The notes beneath the pieces were generated by a model. The model did no database searches. It had not been told where the DNA came from and saw only the letters and a list, made by a program, of their open reading frames with translations. The position numbers were made by a program, and so were the translations under genes. From Thiotrichales bacterium (GTDB lineage Bacteria > Pseudomonadota > Gammaproteobacteria > HK1), in contig JAPOSC010000025.1 in assembly GCA_026709935.1 (NCBI GenBank), positions 1 to 50,984 of the forward strand: a stretch of 50,984 bases of DNA, in the 5' to 3' direction. Below, one piece after another: positions 19,160-28,879 of the stretch (position 1 is its first letter; each line of letters starts with the position of its first letter).

Positions 19160-19387
19160 CGTCCCTCCCCGCCGCGTTCCCGGACGCGAATGAATGTTTG
19201 CAGCATCGAAACGAAGAGAGTGCCACGCCCTCGGGGCGCGTGCATGAGCAATTCCCGCCAGACACCAGCGGGAAGGTGGCACTCCCGAGCCATTGTCGCG
19301 TGATTTCGGCCCTCGTGTGTCCGATGGAGGGGATTTCGAGGGCATGCCCACGGCCGAACGGGAATTGCCACATCGGCCACGTTGCGC

Positions 19388-19417
19388 ATGACAGGCCGGC
19401 CGGCCGGTCCCTACAAT
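19388..19417 (+). promoter_or_regulatory. Possible sigma-70 promoter for the creatininase-family gene
   Basis: ATGACA (19388-19393) and TACAAT (19412-19417) are separated by 18 bp, each one base off consensus, and lie 39 bp before the GTG start. The rest of 19160-19387 shows no gene. Confidence 0.5.
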
Positions 19418-19456
19418 ATGCGGACGCTCCGTCCACATCGAAGAGAGGGCCTCCCG

Positions 19457-20218
19457 GTGCTGCTGCAACTCTCCACCTGGCAGGAAATCGACGCGTACCT
19501 CGAACGGTCCCGCGGCATCATCGTCCCCATCGGCTCGACGGAGCAGCATGGACCCAACGGGTTCATCGGCACCGACGCCCTGTGTCCCGAACTCGTCGCC
19601 CGCGGCATGAGCGAGAAGATCGACGTCGTCGTCGCGCCGACCCTGAGCATCGGCATGGCCCAGCACCACCTCGCGTTCTCCGGCTCCATCACCCTGCGGC
19701 CCAGCACCCTGATGGCCGTGGTGCGCGATGTTGTCCGCTCGCTCGTCCGGCACGGGTTCGAGCGGTGTTACTTCCTCAACGGCCACGGCGGCAACGTCGC
19801 CACCGTGAGGGCCGCGTTCTCCGAGGTCTACGCGGACACGAGCTTCAACCGACACGCGGGCAACGAGCCCGAGGTACGGTGCCAGCTCGGCAACTGGTAC
19901 GACGGACAACGAGTCCGCGCGCTGTCGAAGACGCTCTTCGGCGGCGCGGAAGGCAGCCACGCCACGCCGTCGGAGGTGTCGCTCACGTACTACGGCTGGC
20001 CCGACGCGATGCCGGAGGCAATCCGGAACACGCCGATGGCTCCGCGGATTGCGCCCACCGGCCCCATCCTGGATGCAGCGGACTATCGCCGCCGGTTCCC
20101 CGACGGCCGCATCGGCTCGGACCCGTCGCTGGCAACCCCGGAGGCGGGGGAGAAGCTGTTCCACGCGGCGGTCGAGGATGCGATCGAGGACTACCAGCGG
20201 TTCCTTGCGGCCGCTTGA
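19457..20218 (+). CDS. Creatininase-family amidohydrolase (253 aa, GTG start)
   Basis: Metal-dependent hydrolase of the creatininase/MftE/FAPy-deformylase family. Metal ligands can be seen: Glu29 and His31 in GSTEQHGP, Asp40 in GTDAL, and the NGHGGN motif. The GTG start follows GAGAGGG and gives VLLQLSTWQEID, the usual opening. Earlier in-frame starts add an unrelated Arg-rich tail and overlap the likely promoter. It may hydrolyse creatinine or another cyclic amide. Given the betaine genes further right, a role in methylated nitrogen compounds is possible but not shown. Confidence 0.87.
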   Translation: MLLQLSTWQEIDAYLERSRGIIVPIGSTEQHGPNGFIGTDALCPELVARGMSEKIDVVVAPTLSIGMAQHHLAFSGSITLRPSTLMAVVRDVVRSLVRHGFERCYFLNGHGGNVATVRAAFSEVYADTSFNRHAGNEPEVRCQLGNWYDGQRVRALSKTLFGGAEGSHATPSEVSLTYYGWPDAMPEAIRNTPMAPRIAPTGPILDAADYRRRFPDGRIGSDPSLATPEAGEKLFHAAVEDAIEDYQRFLAAA

Positions 20219-20252
20219 GCGATTTCCTTCACGTCCCTGAGCACGGTGCAGC

Positions 20253-20591
20253 ATGGCAAAGAAGCGGGTCTATCGAATCGTCTTCCACAGCCACGGGAAG
20301 GTTTACGAGCTTTACGCCCGCAGCGTGAGCCACGGCGATCTCTACGGTTTCGTCGAGATTGGCGAAATCATCTTCGGAGAACGCACCGCCATCCTGGTCG
20401 ATCCTTCCGAAGAGAAGCTCAAGGCGGAATTCGAGGGGGTGCAGCGCACCTACGTCCCGTTCCATGCCGTGATCCGCATCGACGAGGTCCGGCGCGAGGG
20501 GGCGAACAAGATCATCGAAACAGGTGATGGGAGCAACGTCACCCCGTTCCCGCTCCCGATGTATCCGAGCAGCGGCGGCGACAAAACCTGA
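20253..20591 (+). CDS. DUF1820 family protein (112 aa)
   Basis: Small cytoplasmic protein of a family conserved in gammaproteobacteria and without known function. The chain opens KKRVYRIVFHSHGKVYELYAR and contains the typical FVEIGEIIFGE and YVPFHAVIRIDEV segments. It lies 34 bp after the creatininase-family gene on the same strand. Its presence supports the gammaproteobacterial assignment. Confidence 0.88.
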   Translation: MAKKRVYRIVFHSHGKVYELYARSVSHGDLYGFVEIGEIIFGERTAILVDPSEEKLKAEFEGVQRTYVPFHAVIRIDEVRREGANKIIETGDGSNVTPFPLPMYPSSGGDKT

Positions 20592-20640
20592 CCCGCCGGA
20601 CGGCGCGGCCCGCGGATTCCTGACGCTCGGTAGTAGGTCA

Positions 20641-20682
20641 CTTCGACTCCCGAATTCTCGGGAAAGCCCGTGCATACAGGCC
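20641..20682. repeat. Dispersed repeat, copy A (inverted relative to copy B at 22020)
   Basis: About 42 bp next to the CYTH stop matches, with a few differences, the reverse complement of 22020-22063. The shared core is CTCGGGAAAGCCCGT plus TACAGG. It contains a 6-bp hairpin (TCCCGA-ATTC-TCGGGA) and lies where a CYTH terminator would be, but no T-run follows. Confidence 0.7.
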
Positions 20683-20684
20683 GG

Positions 20685-21158
20685 CTATTCGGCCCACCGC
20701 GAATACGGGTGCTCGGCAAGCCGCTGGTTGTAGTAGCGCGCATCACCCGACACGTCCTCCCCGGCCCATGCCGGGAGGGCGAACGCCTCGTCTTCCGCCT
20801 CCAGCTCGACCTCCGCCACGATCAGGCCCGCGTTGTCTCCCTCGAAGACGTCGATCTCCCAGGAGTGTCCATGGTGCTCGACGACGAAGCGGGTCTTCTC
20901 GATCAGCGGCTTCGAGCAGAGTTCCTCCAGGATTGCGTGGGCATCCTTCGTGGGGATCTCGTACTCGTACTCGCGGCGGGTCAGGCCCACGACCGCGCTC
21001 TTGATGGTGAGCCAGGCCCTCTCCCCGGACACCCTCACCCGCACCGTGCTCCCCGAGTCGGTCCCGAGGTAGCCCTGCCGGTACCTGATTCCAGCCGGCA
21101 CCGCCTCGCGCCAGGAGTCGTCGACCACGAGGAACTTCCGTTCGATTTCGACTCCCAC
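20685..21158 (-). CDS. CYTH domain protein, probable inorganic triphosphatase (157 aa)
   Basis: The N-terminal EIERKFLV motif (residues 4-11) and the spaced acidic/basic strands (TVRVRV, AWLTIKSA, YEYEIP, WEIDVFEGDNAGLIVAEVEL) define a single CYTH tunnel-fold domain. Bacterial single-domain CYTH proteins usually hydrolyse tripolyphosphate. It starts 8 bp after the coq7 stop, so the two are cotranscribed. Confidence 0.9.
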   Translation of the reverse strand: MGVEIERKFLVVDDSWREAVPAGIRYRQGYLGTDSGSTVRVRVSGERAWLTIKSAVVGLTRREYEYEIPTKDAHAILEELCSKPLIEKTRFVVEHHGHSWEIDVFEGDNAGLIVAEVELEAEDEAFALPAWAGEDVSGDARYYNQRLAEHPYSRWAE

Positions 21159-21166
21159 GAGCCGAC

Positions 21167-21820
21167 TCAGATCCGGTAGGCGGTGCGGGTCATGACCTTC
21201 GAGGCGGCGCGCATTGCCCTGCGGACGACGAAAGGCAGTGGCGCCCCCCCGGCGGCGTGCGCCCGGGTGGCGTGACTCTGCTCGTCGGCCTGCATCCGTT
21301 CCAGAACCGCACGGCTTCGACGATCACCATCCGGAAGCCGCGCCAGGTGATCGTCGAGGTGCTCGACCACCTGGCGTTCGGTCTCGACCACGAATCCCAG
21401 GCTCCACCGGTCACCGGCGAGTCCGGCGGCGGCGCCGATGGCGAGGGAGCCGGCGTACCAGAGAGGATCGAGGAGGCTCGGGGCGGCATCGAGTTCTTCC
21501 AGCCGCGCGCGGCACCAGGCAAGGTGGTCGCTCTCTTCGCGGGCCGCCTGTTCCATCGCCGCCCGGGTCTGCGGGTCGCGCGCCACCAGCGACTGCCCCC
21601 GGTACAGCGCCTGGGCTGCAACTTCGCCCGCGTGGTTGATTCGCATCAGACCCACCGAGTGGCGACGCTCGCCGTCGTTCAGCGCATCGTCCTCGATGTC
21701 TCCGGCCGGGCCCTCCGGCGCGGGACCGGCATCGGTTCGGGCAAGACCGCGGAGCGCACGGTCGAAAACGATGATGATACGGTCCAGCCGATCGATGTCG
21801 CGGTCTTGTGGGCCAAGCAT
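21167..21820 (-). CDS. coq7: 3-demethoxyubiquinol 3-hydroxylase
   Basis: Di-iron hydroxylase for the penultimate step of ubiquinone synthesis at the inner membrane. Ligands of the ferritin-like fold are visible: Glu65 in NHAGEVAAQ, Glu95/Glu96 and His99 in REESDHLAW, Glu147 in VVETERQ, and Glu180/His183 in DEQSHAT. The 217-aa length from ATG 21820 agrees with Coq7. A longer in-frame start adds an unrelated Arg-rich tail. Its position near rplM is common in gammaproteobacteria. Confidence 0.95.
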   Translation of the reverse strand: MLGPQDRDIDRLDRIIIVFDRALRGLARTDAGPAPEGPAGDIEDDALNDGERRHSVGLMRINHAGEVAAQALYRGQSLVARDPQTRAAMEQAAREESDHLAWCRARLEELDAAPSLLDPLWYAGSLAIGAAAGLAGDRWSLGFVVETERQVVEHLDDHLARLPDGDRRSRAVLERMQADEQSHATRAHAAGGAPLPFVVRRAMRAASKVMTRTAYRI

Positions 21821-22019
21821 GGGAATGCACCGGCATGTGCTCCCGGGCAGTCTACCGAATATCGCCGGGCGCCGGTTCGTCGAACCCCCATGTCTAACGC
21901 CCACGCCCGCCGCGCGCCCTCCTTCGTCAGCGGTTCACTTCGGATCCTCCCGACACCTCGGATGCTCCGGATTCCCCGGATGGATCGTGCCTCACTCCGA
22001 AATCCTGCCCGGTGTCTCC

Positions 22020-22063
22020 GACCTGTATGTACGGGCTTTCCCGAGAGTTCAGGAGTCAAAGTG
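22020..22063. repeat. Dispersed repeat, copy B
   Basis: Reverse-complement partner of 20641-20682, here containing GGGCTTTCCCGAGAGTTC. The hairpin is imperfect in this copy. It lies 28 bp before the -35 of the rplM promoter. The rest of 21821-22090 shows no gene. Confidence 0.7.
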
Positions 22064-22090
22064 AGACACATGCCCCCCGAGCGTTCCAAA

Positions 22091-22119
22091 TTGACAGCTC
22101 ACCGGGTGCCGGATAGGAT
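22091..22119 (+). promoter_or_regulatory. Sigma-70 promoter of rplM-rpsI
   Basis: TTGACA (22091-22096), a 17-bp spacer and TAGGAT (22114-22119) lie 50 bp upstream of the rplM start. The -35 is perfect and the -10 matches four of six. A strong promoter is expected for ribosomal protein genes. Confidence 0.75.
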
Positions 22120-22169
22120 CCGCCGCCTTTTTGCAGGCACCAATGCAGCGTTGAGGGCGTTGGCCGGAC

Positions 22170-22601
22170 ATGGGCACTTTTTCCGCCAAGAAGCATGAAG
22201 TCGAGCGCAAGTGGTTCGTCGTCGACGCGGCCGGGCAGCCTCTCGGTCGCCTTGCGAGCCGCATCGCGCACAGGCTCCGGGGCAAGCACAAGGCCGTGTT
22301 CACCCCCCACGTCGACACCGGCGACTTCATCATCGTCATCAACGCGGAGAAGGTCGGACTCACTGGCAACAAGCGCGCCCAGAAAACCTACTATCGGCAT
22401 ACCGGCTACCCCGGCGGCATCCGCAGCACGCCGTTCGAGAAGATGATTGCGGAGAAACCGGCGCGGGTCATCGAGATAGCGGTCAAGGGCATGCTGCCCA
22501 AGGGTCCGCTCGGACGAGACATGTACCGCAAGCTCCACGTGTACGCGGGCCCCGAGCACCGGCACGCGGCGCAACAGCCGGTTCCCCTCACCTTCTCGTG
22601 A
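22170..22601 (+). CDS. rplM: 50S ribosomal protein L13
   Basis: 143-aa L13 of the large subunit. It is recognised by [19 protein letters not shown] near the N-terminus, [20 protein letters not shown] in the middle and [10 protein letters not shown]...[10 protein letters not shown] near the end. It is followed 29 bp later by rpsI, the near-universal bacterial pairing. Confidence 0.98.
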   Translation: MGTFSAKKHEVERKWFVVDAAGQPLGRLASRIAHRLRGKHKAVFTPHVDTGDFIIVINAEKVGLTGNKRAQKTYYRHTGYPGGIRSTPFEKMIAEKPARVIEIAVKGMLPKGPLGRDMYRKLHVYAGPEHRHAAQQPVPLTFS

Positions 22602-22630
22602 ATCGGCGCGAGCCGGCGGACGCAAGCACC

Positions 22631-23023
22631 ATGGCAGACCATATCCACTACGGCACCGGAAGGCGCAAGACCTCGACCGCACGGGTGTTTCTCGCTCCGG
22701 GGGCCGGGCGGATCACGATCAACCGCCGTCCTCTGGACACCTACTTCGGCCGCGAGACAGCGCGCATGATCGTGCGTCAACCGCTGGAGACCATCGGCAT
22801 GGTCGATCGCTTCGACATCCGGATCACGGTGCGGGGCGGGGGCGGCAGCGGACAGGCAGGCGCCATCCGGCACGGGATCACGCGGGCGCTCATCCGCTAC
22901 GACGAGAGCTGGCGGGCTCCATTGCGCCGCGCCGGCTTCGTGACCCGGGATGCCCGCGAGGTCGAGCGCAAGAAGATCGGACTGCACAAGGCGCGCAAGC
23001 GGCCTCAGTACTCCAAGCGTTAG
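22631..23023 (+). CDS. rpsI: 30S ribosomal protein S9
   Basis: 130-aa S9 of the small subunit. [13 protein letters not shown] opens the chain, [15 protein letters not shown] is the central motif, and the C-terminus ends in the basic [17 protein letters not shown] tail that reaches the P-site tRNA. Cotranscribed with rplM. Confidence 0.98.
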   Translation: MADHIHYGTGRRKTSTARVFLAPGAGRITINRRPLDTYFGRETARMIVRQPLETIGMVDRFDIRITVRGGGGSGQAGAIRHGITRALIRYDESWRAPLRRAGFVTRDAREVERKKIGLHKARKRPQYSKR

Positions 23024-23036
23024 CGCGACGTACCAC

Positions 23037-23110
23037 TGGGGGATCGTCTAATGGCAGGACAGCGGACTCTGACTCCGCCAGTCTAGGTTCGAATCCTAGT
23101 CCCCCAGCCA
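23037..23110 (+). tRNA. tRNA-Gln (anticodon CUG)
   Basis: Cloverleaf is clear. Acceptor stem TGGGGGA pairs with TCCCCCA, the anticodon stem GCGGA pairs with TCCGC around the loop CTCTGAC (anticodon CTG), and the T-arm contains GGTTCGAATCC. The CCA end is encoded (23108-23110). It begins only 13 bp after rpsI, so it is probably processed from the ribosomal protein transcript unless it has an unseen promoter. Confidence 0.95.
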
Positions 23111-23174
23111 ACCCCTCCGATCGAACCCCGATCAACCCCCCCAACCAACCCCTGACACCCCCCAGTCAATCCTT

Positions 23175-24035
23175 TCACTTTCGACCGCGCCGTCGCGACC
23201 TGCGGGCGCGTTCGGTCGCAGTCGGTGAAGGTGATGGTTCGCGCCGCGTCACCGCCAGGGTCGCGAAAATCGCACCCGCCGCGATCATCGGCAGCGTGAG
23301 CGCCTGACCCATGGTGACCCATCCGAAGGCGAGATATCCGAGATGCGCGTCGGGGACCCGCACGAACTCCACCAGGGTCCGTGCGACGCCGTAGCCGATC
23401 AGGAACACGCCCGAAGCCGCCATCGCCGGTCGCGGGCGCCGGGTGAACCACCACAGCACCGCGAACAGGACCAGCCCTTCGAGCAGCGCCTCGTAGAGCT
23501 GTGACGGGTGACGGGCCACGTCTCCGGCGCGGGGGTCCGGGAACACCATCGCCCACGGGAGGTCCGACGGCGTGCCCCACAGCCGACCGTTGATGAAGTT
23601 CCCGAACCGTCCCGCCGCGATACCGAGCGGCACCAGCGGGGCGATGAAGTCCGCGACGTCGAAGAACCCGCGGCCGCGTGAGCGGGCGAACCACCACATC
23701 GCGATCAGCACTCCGATCAAGCCGCCGTGAAAGGACATTCCTCCCTGCCATACCTTCACCAGCGACAGGGGATCGGCGAGGAGGCGCTCGAAGTCGTAGA
23801 AGAACATGTAGCCGAGCCGGCCACCCGCGATCACACCGAGCGCGACCCAGAAGAGCACGTCGCCCACGTCGTCGCGACTCCAGCCGCGCCAGGCGTCCCG
23901 GGCCCGCACCCGTCCGAGCCACCACCCGAGCGCGAACGCGATCAGGTACATCAGGCCGTACCAGTGGACCTTGACGGGTCCGATGGCGAAGGCCACGGGG
24001 TCGAAGTTCGGGTGCATCAGCATGGGCGCGATCAT
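23175..24035 (-). CDS. lgt: Phosphatidylglycerol-prolipoprotein diacylglyceryl transferase
   Basis: Inner-membrane enzyme that attaches diacylglycerol to the lipobox cysteine of lipoproteins. About seven membrane helices are visible. The key HGGLIG is at residues 103-108, and the Lgt signature [13 protein letters not shown] is at 142-154 with the essential Arg143. Length is normal, with a basic C-terminal tail ([12 protein letters not shown]). GGAG lies 9 bp before ATG 24035. The two lipoproteins near the right end of the window would be its substrates. Confidence 0.96.
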   Translation of the reverse strand: MIAPMLMHPNFDPVAFAIGPVKVHWYGLMYLIAFALGWWLGRVRARDAWRGWSRDDVGDVLFWVALGVIAGGRLGYMFFYDFERLLADPLSLVKVWQGGMSFHGGLIGVLIAMWWFARSRGRGFFDVADFIAPLVPLGIAAGRFGNFINGRLWGTPSDLPWAMVFPDPRAGDVARHPSQLYEALLEGLVLFAVLWWFTRRPRPAMAASGVFLIGYGVARTLVEFVRVPDAHLGYLAFGWVTMGQALTLPMIAAGAIFATLAVTRREPSPSPTATERARRSRRRGRK

Positions 24036-24146
24036 ATCCGACGACTCCGCTCCTTTCCGTCGTCATGGAGCCGGTGGTCGCCTCGCTCGGTGTTGCCCAT
24101 CGGACACCTCACCATCGAACGCATCACCACTGAATGTCTCGTCACC

Positions 24147-24224
24147 GGATGCCTCACCCCCCGGACGCCTCACCCCCCGGACGCCTCACCCCCCGGACGC
24201 CTCACGCGCTGAACGCCTCACCCC
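24147..24224. repeat. 16-bp tandem repeat, about five units
   Basis: GGACGCCTCACCCCCC is repeated head to tail at 24147, 24163, 24179, 24195 (diverged end) and 24211 (shortened). It lies in the lgt/DUF255 intergenic region (24036-24321), which is otherwise without genes. There are no spacers, so it is a simple minisatellite, not a CRISPR. Confidence 0.85.
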
Positions 24225-24321
24225 GGACGCCCATCCCCCGAACCCGGTGAAACTCCTGCACGCCACGGCCCGGGACGCTACGGGGCTATACTGCCGGCCC
24301 CTCCGCGGAGTAACCCGATCC

Positions 24322-26442
24322 ATGGCCGACCCCGCCCGCACCAATGCGCTCGCGAACGAGACCAGCCCGTACCTGCTGCAGCATGCGGACAACCCCGTCG
24401 ACTGGCAGCCGTGGGGCCTGGAGGCGCTCGACCGGGCCCGGCGCGAAGACCGACCGATCCTGCTCTCCATCGGCTATTCCGCCTGTCACTGGTGCCACGT
24501 CATGGCGCACGAATCGTTCGAGGACGAGGACACCGCGCGGCTGATGAACGACCTGTACGTCAACATCAAGGTCGATCGCGAGGAGCGGCCCGACATCGAC
24601 AAGATCTATCAGACCGCCCATCAGCTTCTCGCCCGGCGCCCCGGGGGGTGGCCGCTGACGGTCATGCTGACCCCCGACGACCACGCGCCCTTCTTCGCCG
24701 GCACCTACTTCCCCGATGCCCCGCGCCACGGCATGCCGTCGTTCCGCCAGGTGCTCACCGGAGTGGAGCGGTTCTACCGCGAGCGACGCGACGACGTGCG
24801 CAAGCAGAACGCATCGCTCATCAACGCGCTCGCGGGCCTCGACCCCGGTGTCGGCCCCGACGGCGCTGCGCCGACCCGGGCCGCGCTCGACGCCGCGCGC
24901 ACGGCGCTCATGCAGTCGTACGACGCGCGGGACGGCGGCTTCGGCGACGCGCCGAAGTTCCCGCATCCGACGAGCCTGGAACGACTGATGCGCGATCATG
25001 CGGCGCGTCCGACGAGTGCGGATGGCACCACCGGGCTCGCCGCCGCCACGTTCACCTTCCGCAAGATGGGCGGCGGCGGACTGTACGACCATGTCGGCGG
25101 CGGGTTCTGCCGCTACTCGGTGGACGCCGAGTGGATGATCCCCCACTTCGAGAAGATGCTCTACGACAACGGCCCGCTGCTCGCGGTGGCGGCGGAACTG
25201 CACCAGATCTCCGGCGACCCCGCGTTCGCCCGCATCGCCCGCGAGACCGCGGTCTGGGTCATGCGCGAGATGCAGTCGCCCGAAGGCGGGTACTACTCCA
25301 CCCTGGACGCCGACTCCGAGGGCGAGGAAGGGAAGTTCTACGTCTGGACCCCCGACGAGGTGCGCGGCCTCGTCCCGGAGGACGAATACGTTGCGCTCGC
25401 GTCCAGGTTCGGGCTCGACCGCCCGCCCAACTTCGAAGGCTCGCACTGGCACCTGCACGCATTTCGCGAGGTCTCCGACGTGGCGCGCGACGTCGGCGCC
25501 TCGGAGCGCGAAACCGCGGAGCGAATCGACCGCGCCCTCGCCACGCTCTTCGAGGCCCGATCCCACCGCATCCGGCCGGGGCGGGACGAGAAGGTCATCA
25601 CCTCGTGGAATGGGTTGATGATCAAGGGGATGGCGACGGCCGGGCGCATTCTCGGCGCGCCGGAGATCGTCGCGTCGGCGGAGCGCGCGGTGGAGTTCAT
25701 CCGCACCTCGATGTGGCGCGACGGCCGGCTGCACGCCACGTACAAGGACGGCCGGGCGCGGTTCAACGGCTATCTCGACGACTACGCCTGCCTCGCCGAC
25801 GGGCTCCTCGCGCTGCTCGCATCGCGGTGGTCCACCCGCGACCTCGAATTCGCCGTCGCCCTGGCGGACGCGATGCTGGAGCATTTCGAGGACCGCGAGC
25901 ACGGCGGCTTCTTCTTCACCGCCAACGACCATGAGCGTCTCATCCACCGCCCCAAGCCGATGACCGACGATTCGATCCCGTCCGGCAACGGCGTCGCGGC
26001 AACGGTACTCGGCCGACTCGGCCACCTGCTCGGCGAGACCCGATATCTGCGCGCGGCGGAGCGTGTGCTGCACGTCGCCCGGGAGGGGCTCGAACGGTTC
26101 CCGCACGCGCATACCGCCCTGCTCGTCGCGCTGGAGGAGCATCTCGAACCACCCGAGATCGTGATCATCCGGGCCGAGCCGGACGCGCTCGAATCCTGGC
26201 GGGCCCGGGCGAACGCCGGCTACGCCCCGCGCCGGGTCGTCATGGCCATCCCGAACGATGCGACCGATCTGCCGGCTCTGCTCGCGGAACGGGTGCCGCG
26301 CGGTGCCCCGGTGGCCTACGTCTGCGAAGGGCACGTCTGCGACGCGCCTATGACGGAGTTCGCTGCCTTCCACGCCCGTCTCGCCACGCGCGAGGTTGCG
26401 CCGCAGTTGCCGGCCCAGTCGTCGGCCCAAACATCGACCTGA
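24322..26442 (+). CDS. DUF255 thioredoxin-domain protein (YyaL/SPATA20 type, 706 aa)
   Basis: The opening [21 protein letters not shown] is diagnostic of the family. A thioredoxin-like domain follows, with CHWC at residues 55-58 (SACHWCHVM) in place of CxxC of thioredoxin. Next comes a long alpha/alpha-barrel part resembling glycoside hydrolase or N-acylglucosamine epimerase folds, with [13 protein letters not shown]. Cellular role is not established in bacteria. Length agrees with the family. The ATG at 24322 was chosen because longer reading would translate the tandem repeat upstream. Confidence 0.92.
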   Translation: MADPARTNALANETSPYLLQHADNPVDWQPWGLEALDRARREDRPILLSIGYSACHWCHVMAHESFEDEDTARLMNDLYVNIKVDREERPDIDKIYQTAHQLLARRPGGWPLTVMLTPDDHAPFFAGTYFPDAPRHGMPSFRQVLTGVERFYRERRDDVRKQNASLINALAGLDPGVGPDGAAPTRAALDAARTALMQSYDARDGGFGDAPKFPHPTSLERLMRDHAARPTSADGTTGLAAATFTFRKMGGGGLYDHVGGGFCRYSVDAEWMIPHFEKMLYDNGPLLAVAAELHQISGDPAFARIARETAVWVMREMQSPEGGYYSTLDADSEGEEGKFYVWTPDEVRGLVPEDEYVALASRFGLDRPPNFEGSHWHLHAFREVSDVARDVGASERETAERIDRALATLFEARSHRIRPGRDEKVITSWNGLMIKGMATAGRILGAPEIVASAERAVEFIRTSMWRDGRLHATYKDGRARFNGYLDDYACLADGLLALLASRWSTRDLEFAVALADAMLEHFEDREHGGFFFTANDHERLIHRPKPMTDDSIPSGNGVAATVLGRLGHLLGETRYLRAAERVLHVAREGLERFPHAHTALLVALEEHLEPPEIVIIRAEPDALESWRARANAGYAPRRVVMAIPNDATDLPALLAERVPRGAPVAYVCEGHVCDAPMTEFAAFHARLATREVAPQLPAQSSAQTST

Positions 26443-26616
26443 ACGTCGATCCGGGCGGCGACCCGGGCGCCGCAATCCGGTTGAAGGACCAGTTCGGAGA
26501 CTCGCCACCAACCCGGATTTCTCGCCAGTGCTCGGCCAGGACCGGGGGAGACCGCTCAGGCTTGGATGACTCCGGTTCGAGTCCGGCCGACCCGCCGGAG
26601 CGCATGAGGAAACTCC

Positions 26617-27657
26617 ATGACCGCACGCATTCAACGCGCCGCATGCATCGGCGGCGGAGTCATCGGCCGCGGATGGGCGGCCCGCTTCGCGCTGAACGGG
26701 GTCCACGTCTCGATCTTCGACCCGGACCCGGAGACCGCACGCAAGGCGGGCGAGGTGCTCGACAACGCCGAACGCGCATTCGACCGCCTGTTCGGCGACG
26801 CGCGTCCGGCGCGCGGGACGCTCCGGGTTGCGACCGGCATCGCCGAGGCGATCGACGGTGCGGAGTTCATCCAGGAGAGCGTGCCGGAGCGGCTCGATCT
26901 CAAGCGCATGGTCCTCGCCGAAATCGATGCCGCGGCGCCCCCGGAGGCCGTCATCGCATCGTCCACCTCCGGACTCCGGCCGAGCGACATGCAGCGCGAC
27001 CTCGCGCATCCCGGAAGGATGCTGGTCGGGCATCCGTTCAATCCCGTCTACCTCCTCCCCCTCGTCGAGATCGTCGGCGGGCAGGCCACCGACGCCGCCG
27101 CGGTGGAACGGGCGGACGCGGTGTACCAATCCATCGGCATGAAACCGGTGGTGGTGAGGCAGGAGATCGACGCATTCATCGGCGACCGGCTCCAGGAGGC
27201 GCTGTGGCGCGAGGCGCTGTGGCTCGTGCACGATGGCGTCGCCACGGTCGAGGAAATCGACGACGTCATCCGCTACTCGTTCGGCCTGCGCTGGGCGCAG
27301 ATGGGCGTCTTCCAGGTGTACCGGGTGGCGGGGGGCGAGGCGGGCATGCGCCACTTCATGGAGCAGTTCGGACCGTGCCTGAAGTGGCCATGGACGAAGC
27401 TCACCGACGTGCCCGATCTCGACGAGGCGCTCGTCGACAGGATCGCCGCGCAGTCCGATGCGCAGGCCGCCGGGCTTTCAATCCGTGCACTGGAACGCAT
27501 CCGCGACGACAACCTGATCGGAATCATGGAGGCGCTGGAGCGCACCGGCGATGCCGGCTGGGGCGCCGGGGCCCGGCTGCGGGAGGCGAGAGATGCGATG
27601 CGCGAGCGGACGCAGCGACAACGCACCACCGGCCGCAGGATGGACGGGAGGGACTGA
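26617..27657 (+). CDS. L-carnitine 3-dehydrogenase (346 aa)
   Basis: Oxidises L-carnitine to 3-dehydrocarnitine with NAD. The Rossmann motif GGGVIG is at residues 12-17. The catalytic His139 and Glu151 fall in the stretch HPFNPVYLLPLVEIVGG (139-155), which together with SSTSGLRPSD and the ending SIRALERIRDD is characteristic of bacterial carnitine dehydrogenases rather than of short 3-hydroxybutyryl-CoA dehydrogenases. The usual C-terminal or neighbouring thioesterase domain is absent, as is the beta-keto acid cleavage enzyme. It is followed 2 bp later by an acyl-CoA dehydrogenase gene, so the pair is one operon. Confidence 0.85.
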   Translation: MTARIQRAACIGGGVIGRGWAARFALNGVHVSIFDPDPETARKAGEVLDNAERAFDRLFGDARPARGTLRVATGIAEAIDGAEFIQESVPERLDLKRMVLAEIDAAAPPEAVIASSTSGLRPSDMQRDLAHPGRMLVGHPFNPVYLLPLVEIVGGQATDAAAVERADAVYQSIGMKPVVVRQEIDAFIGDRLQEALWREALWLVHDGVATVEEIDDVIRYSFGLRWAQMGVFQVYRVAGGEAGMRHFMEQFGPCLKWPWTKLTDVPDLDEALVDRIAAQSDAQAAGLSIRALERIRDDNLIGIMEALERTGDAGWGAGARLREARDAMRERTQRQRTTGRRMDGRD

Positions 27658-27659
27658 CC

Positions 27660-28820
27660 ATGGACTTCGGACTCACGACCGAGCAGCAGATGGTGGTCGA
27701 CACCGTGCGGGGCTTCGTCGAGAAGGAGCTCTATCCGCACGAGGAAGAGGTCGAGCGCACCGGACGGGTGCCGCCGGAGCTCGGAGAGGACATCAGGCGC
27801 AAAGTCATCGACCTCGGCTTCCATGCGCCGAACCTGCCGGTGGAGGTCGGCGGCGGCGGTCTCGACAACCTCACCTTCGCCCTGCTGGAACGCGAGCTCG
27901 GCCGGACCTCCATGGCGCTCAGCGTGTTCTGGGGCCGGCCGTCCGGGATCCTGATGGGCGGCAACGAAGACCAGCGCACGCGCTACCTCTACCCGGCCGC
28001 GCTGGGTGAGCGAATCGATGCGCTGGCGATGACCGAGCCCGGCGCCGGCTCCGATGTGCGCGGAATGCAGTGCACCGCCCGCCCCGACGGCGACGACTGG
28101 ATCGTGAACGGCACCAAGCACTTCATCTCGCACGCGGATCTCGCCGACTTCGTCATCGTGTTCATCGCCACCGGAGAGGAGGAGACCGCGCGCGGGCCGA
28201 AAAAGCGCATCACCTGCTTTCTCGTCGACCGCGGCACCCCCGGCTTCGAAATCCGGCCGGGCTACGAATCGGTCTCGCACCGCGGCTACCACAACTGCAT
28301 CCTCACCTTCGACGACTGCCGGCTGCCGTCGGCGCAGATCCTCGGCGAGGTCCACCGCGGGTTCGAACTCGCCAACGAGTGGCTCTACGCGACGCGGATC
28401 ACGGTGGCCGCGATGTGCGTGGGGCGGGCGCGCCGGGTGTTCGACCTCGCGCTCGCGCACGCGGCCGAACGCCGGCAGTTCGGCCAGCCGATCGGCCGGT
28501 TCCAGGGGGTGTCGTTCAAGCTCGCGGACATGATCACCGAAATCGACGCGGCGGACTGGCTGACGCTCGCCGCCGCGTGGCGCCTCGACCAGGGGCTTCC
28601 GGCGGACCGCGAGATCGCGTCGGCCAAGGTCTACGCCTCGGAGATGCTGGCTCGGGTGACCGACGAGGCGATCCAGATCCACGGCGGCATGGGCCTGATG
28701 AGCGACCTCCCGCTCGCGCGATTCTGGCGCGACGCCCGGGTCGAACGCATCTGGGACGGCACCTCCGAGATCCAGCGCCATATCATCGGGCGGGATTTGC
28801 TGCGACCGCTCGGCGCCTGA
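27660..28820 (+). CDS. Acyl-CoA dehydrogenase (386 aa)
   Basis: FAD flavoenzyme introducing an alpha-beta double bond into an acyl-CoA. Typical regions are present: MTEPGAGSDVRGMQ, FISHADLADFVIVF, ERRQFGQPIGRFQGVSFKLA and QIHGGMGLMSD. In the C-terminal motif the usual catalytic Glu of YEGT is an Asp (IWDGTSEIQR). The catalytic base may therefore lie elsewhere, as in isovaleryl-CoA dehydrogenase, or be Asp. GGGAGG precedes the ATG, which lies 2 bp after the carnitine dehydrogenase stop. By context it could act on gamma-butyrobetainyl-CoA. That is inference. Confidence 0.9.
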   Translation: MDFGLTTEQQMVVDTVRGFVEKELYPHEEEVERTGRVPPELGEDIRRKVIDLGFHAPNLPVEVGGGGLDNLTFALLERELGRTSMALSVFWGRPSGILMGGNEDQRTRYLYPAALGERIDALAMTEPGAGSDVRGMQCTARPDGDDWIVNGTKHFISHADLADFVIVFIATGEEETARGPKKRITCFLVDRGTPGFEIRPGYESVSHRGYHNCILTFDDCRLPSAQILGEVHRGFELANEWLYATRITVAAMCVGRARRVFDLALAHAAERRQFGQPIGRFQGVSFKLADMITEIDAADWLTLAAAWRLDQGLPADREIASAKVYASEMLARVTDEAIQIHGGMGLMSDLPLARFWRDARVERIWDGTSEIQRHIIGRDLLRPLGA

Positions 28821-28879
28821 ACGAACTCGCAACCGCGCGGCGCCGGATGCGGCCGCTCTCGCGATCCTCGCCGAGGTCG

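Noticed and set aside
24147-24224. Possible CRISPR
   Set aside because: Units are 16 bp and adjoin directly, with no unique spacers.
24286-27354. Minus-strand open frame of about 1020 codons
   Set aside because: It is the antisense image of the DUF255 and carnitine dehydrogenase genes in high-GC DNA; the translation is Arg/Asp/His-rich without any domain.
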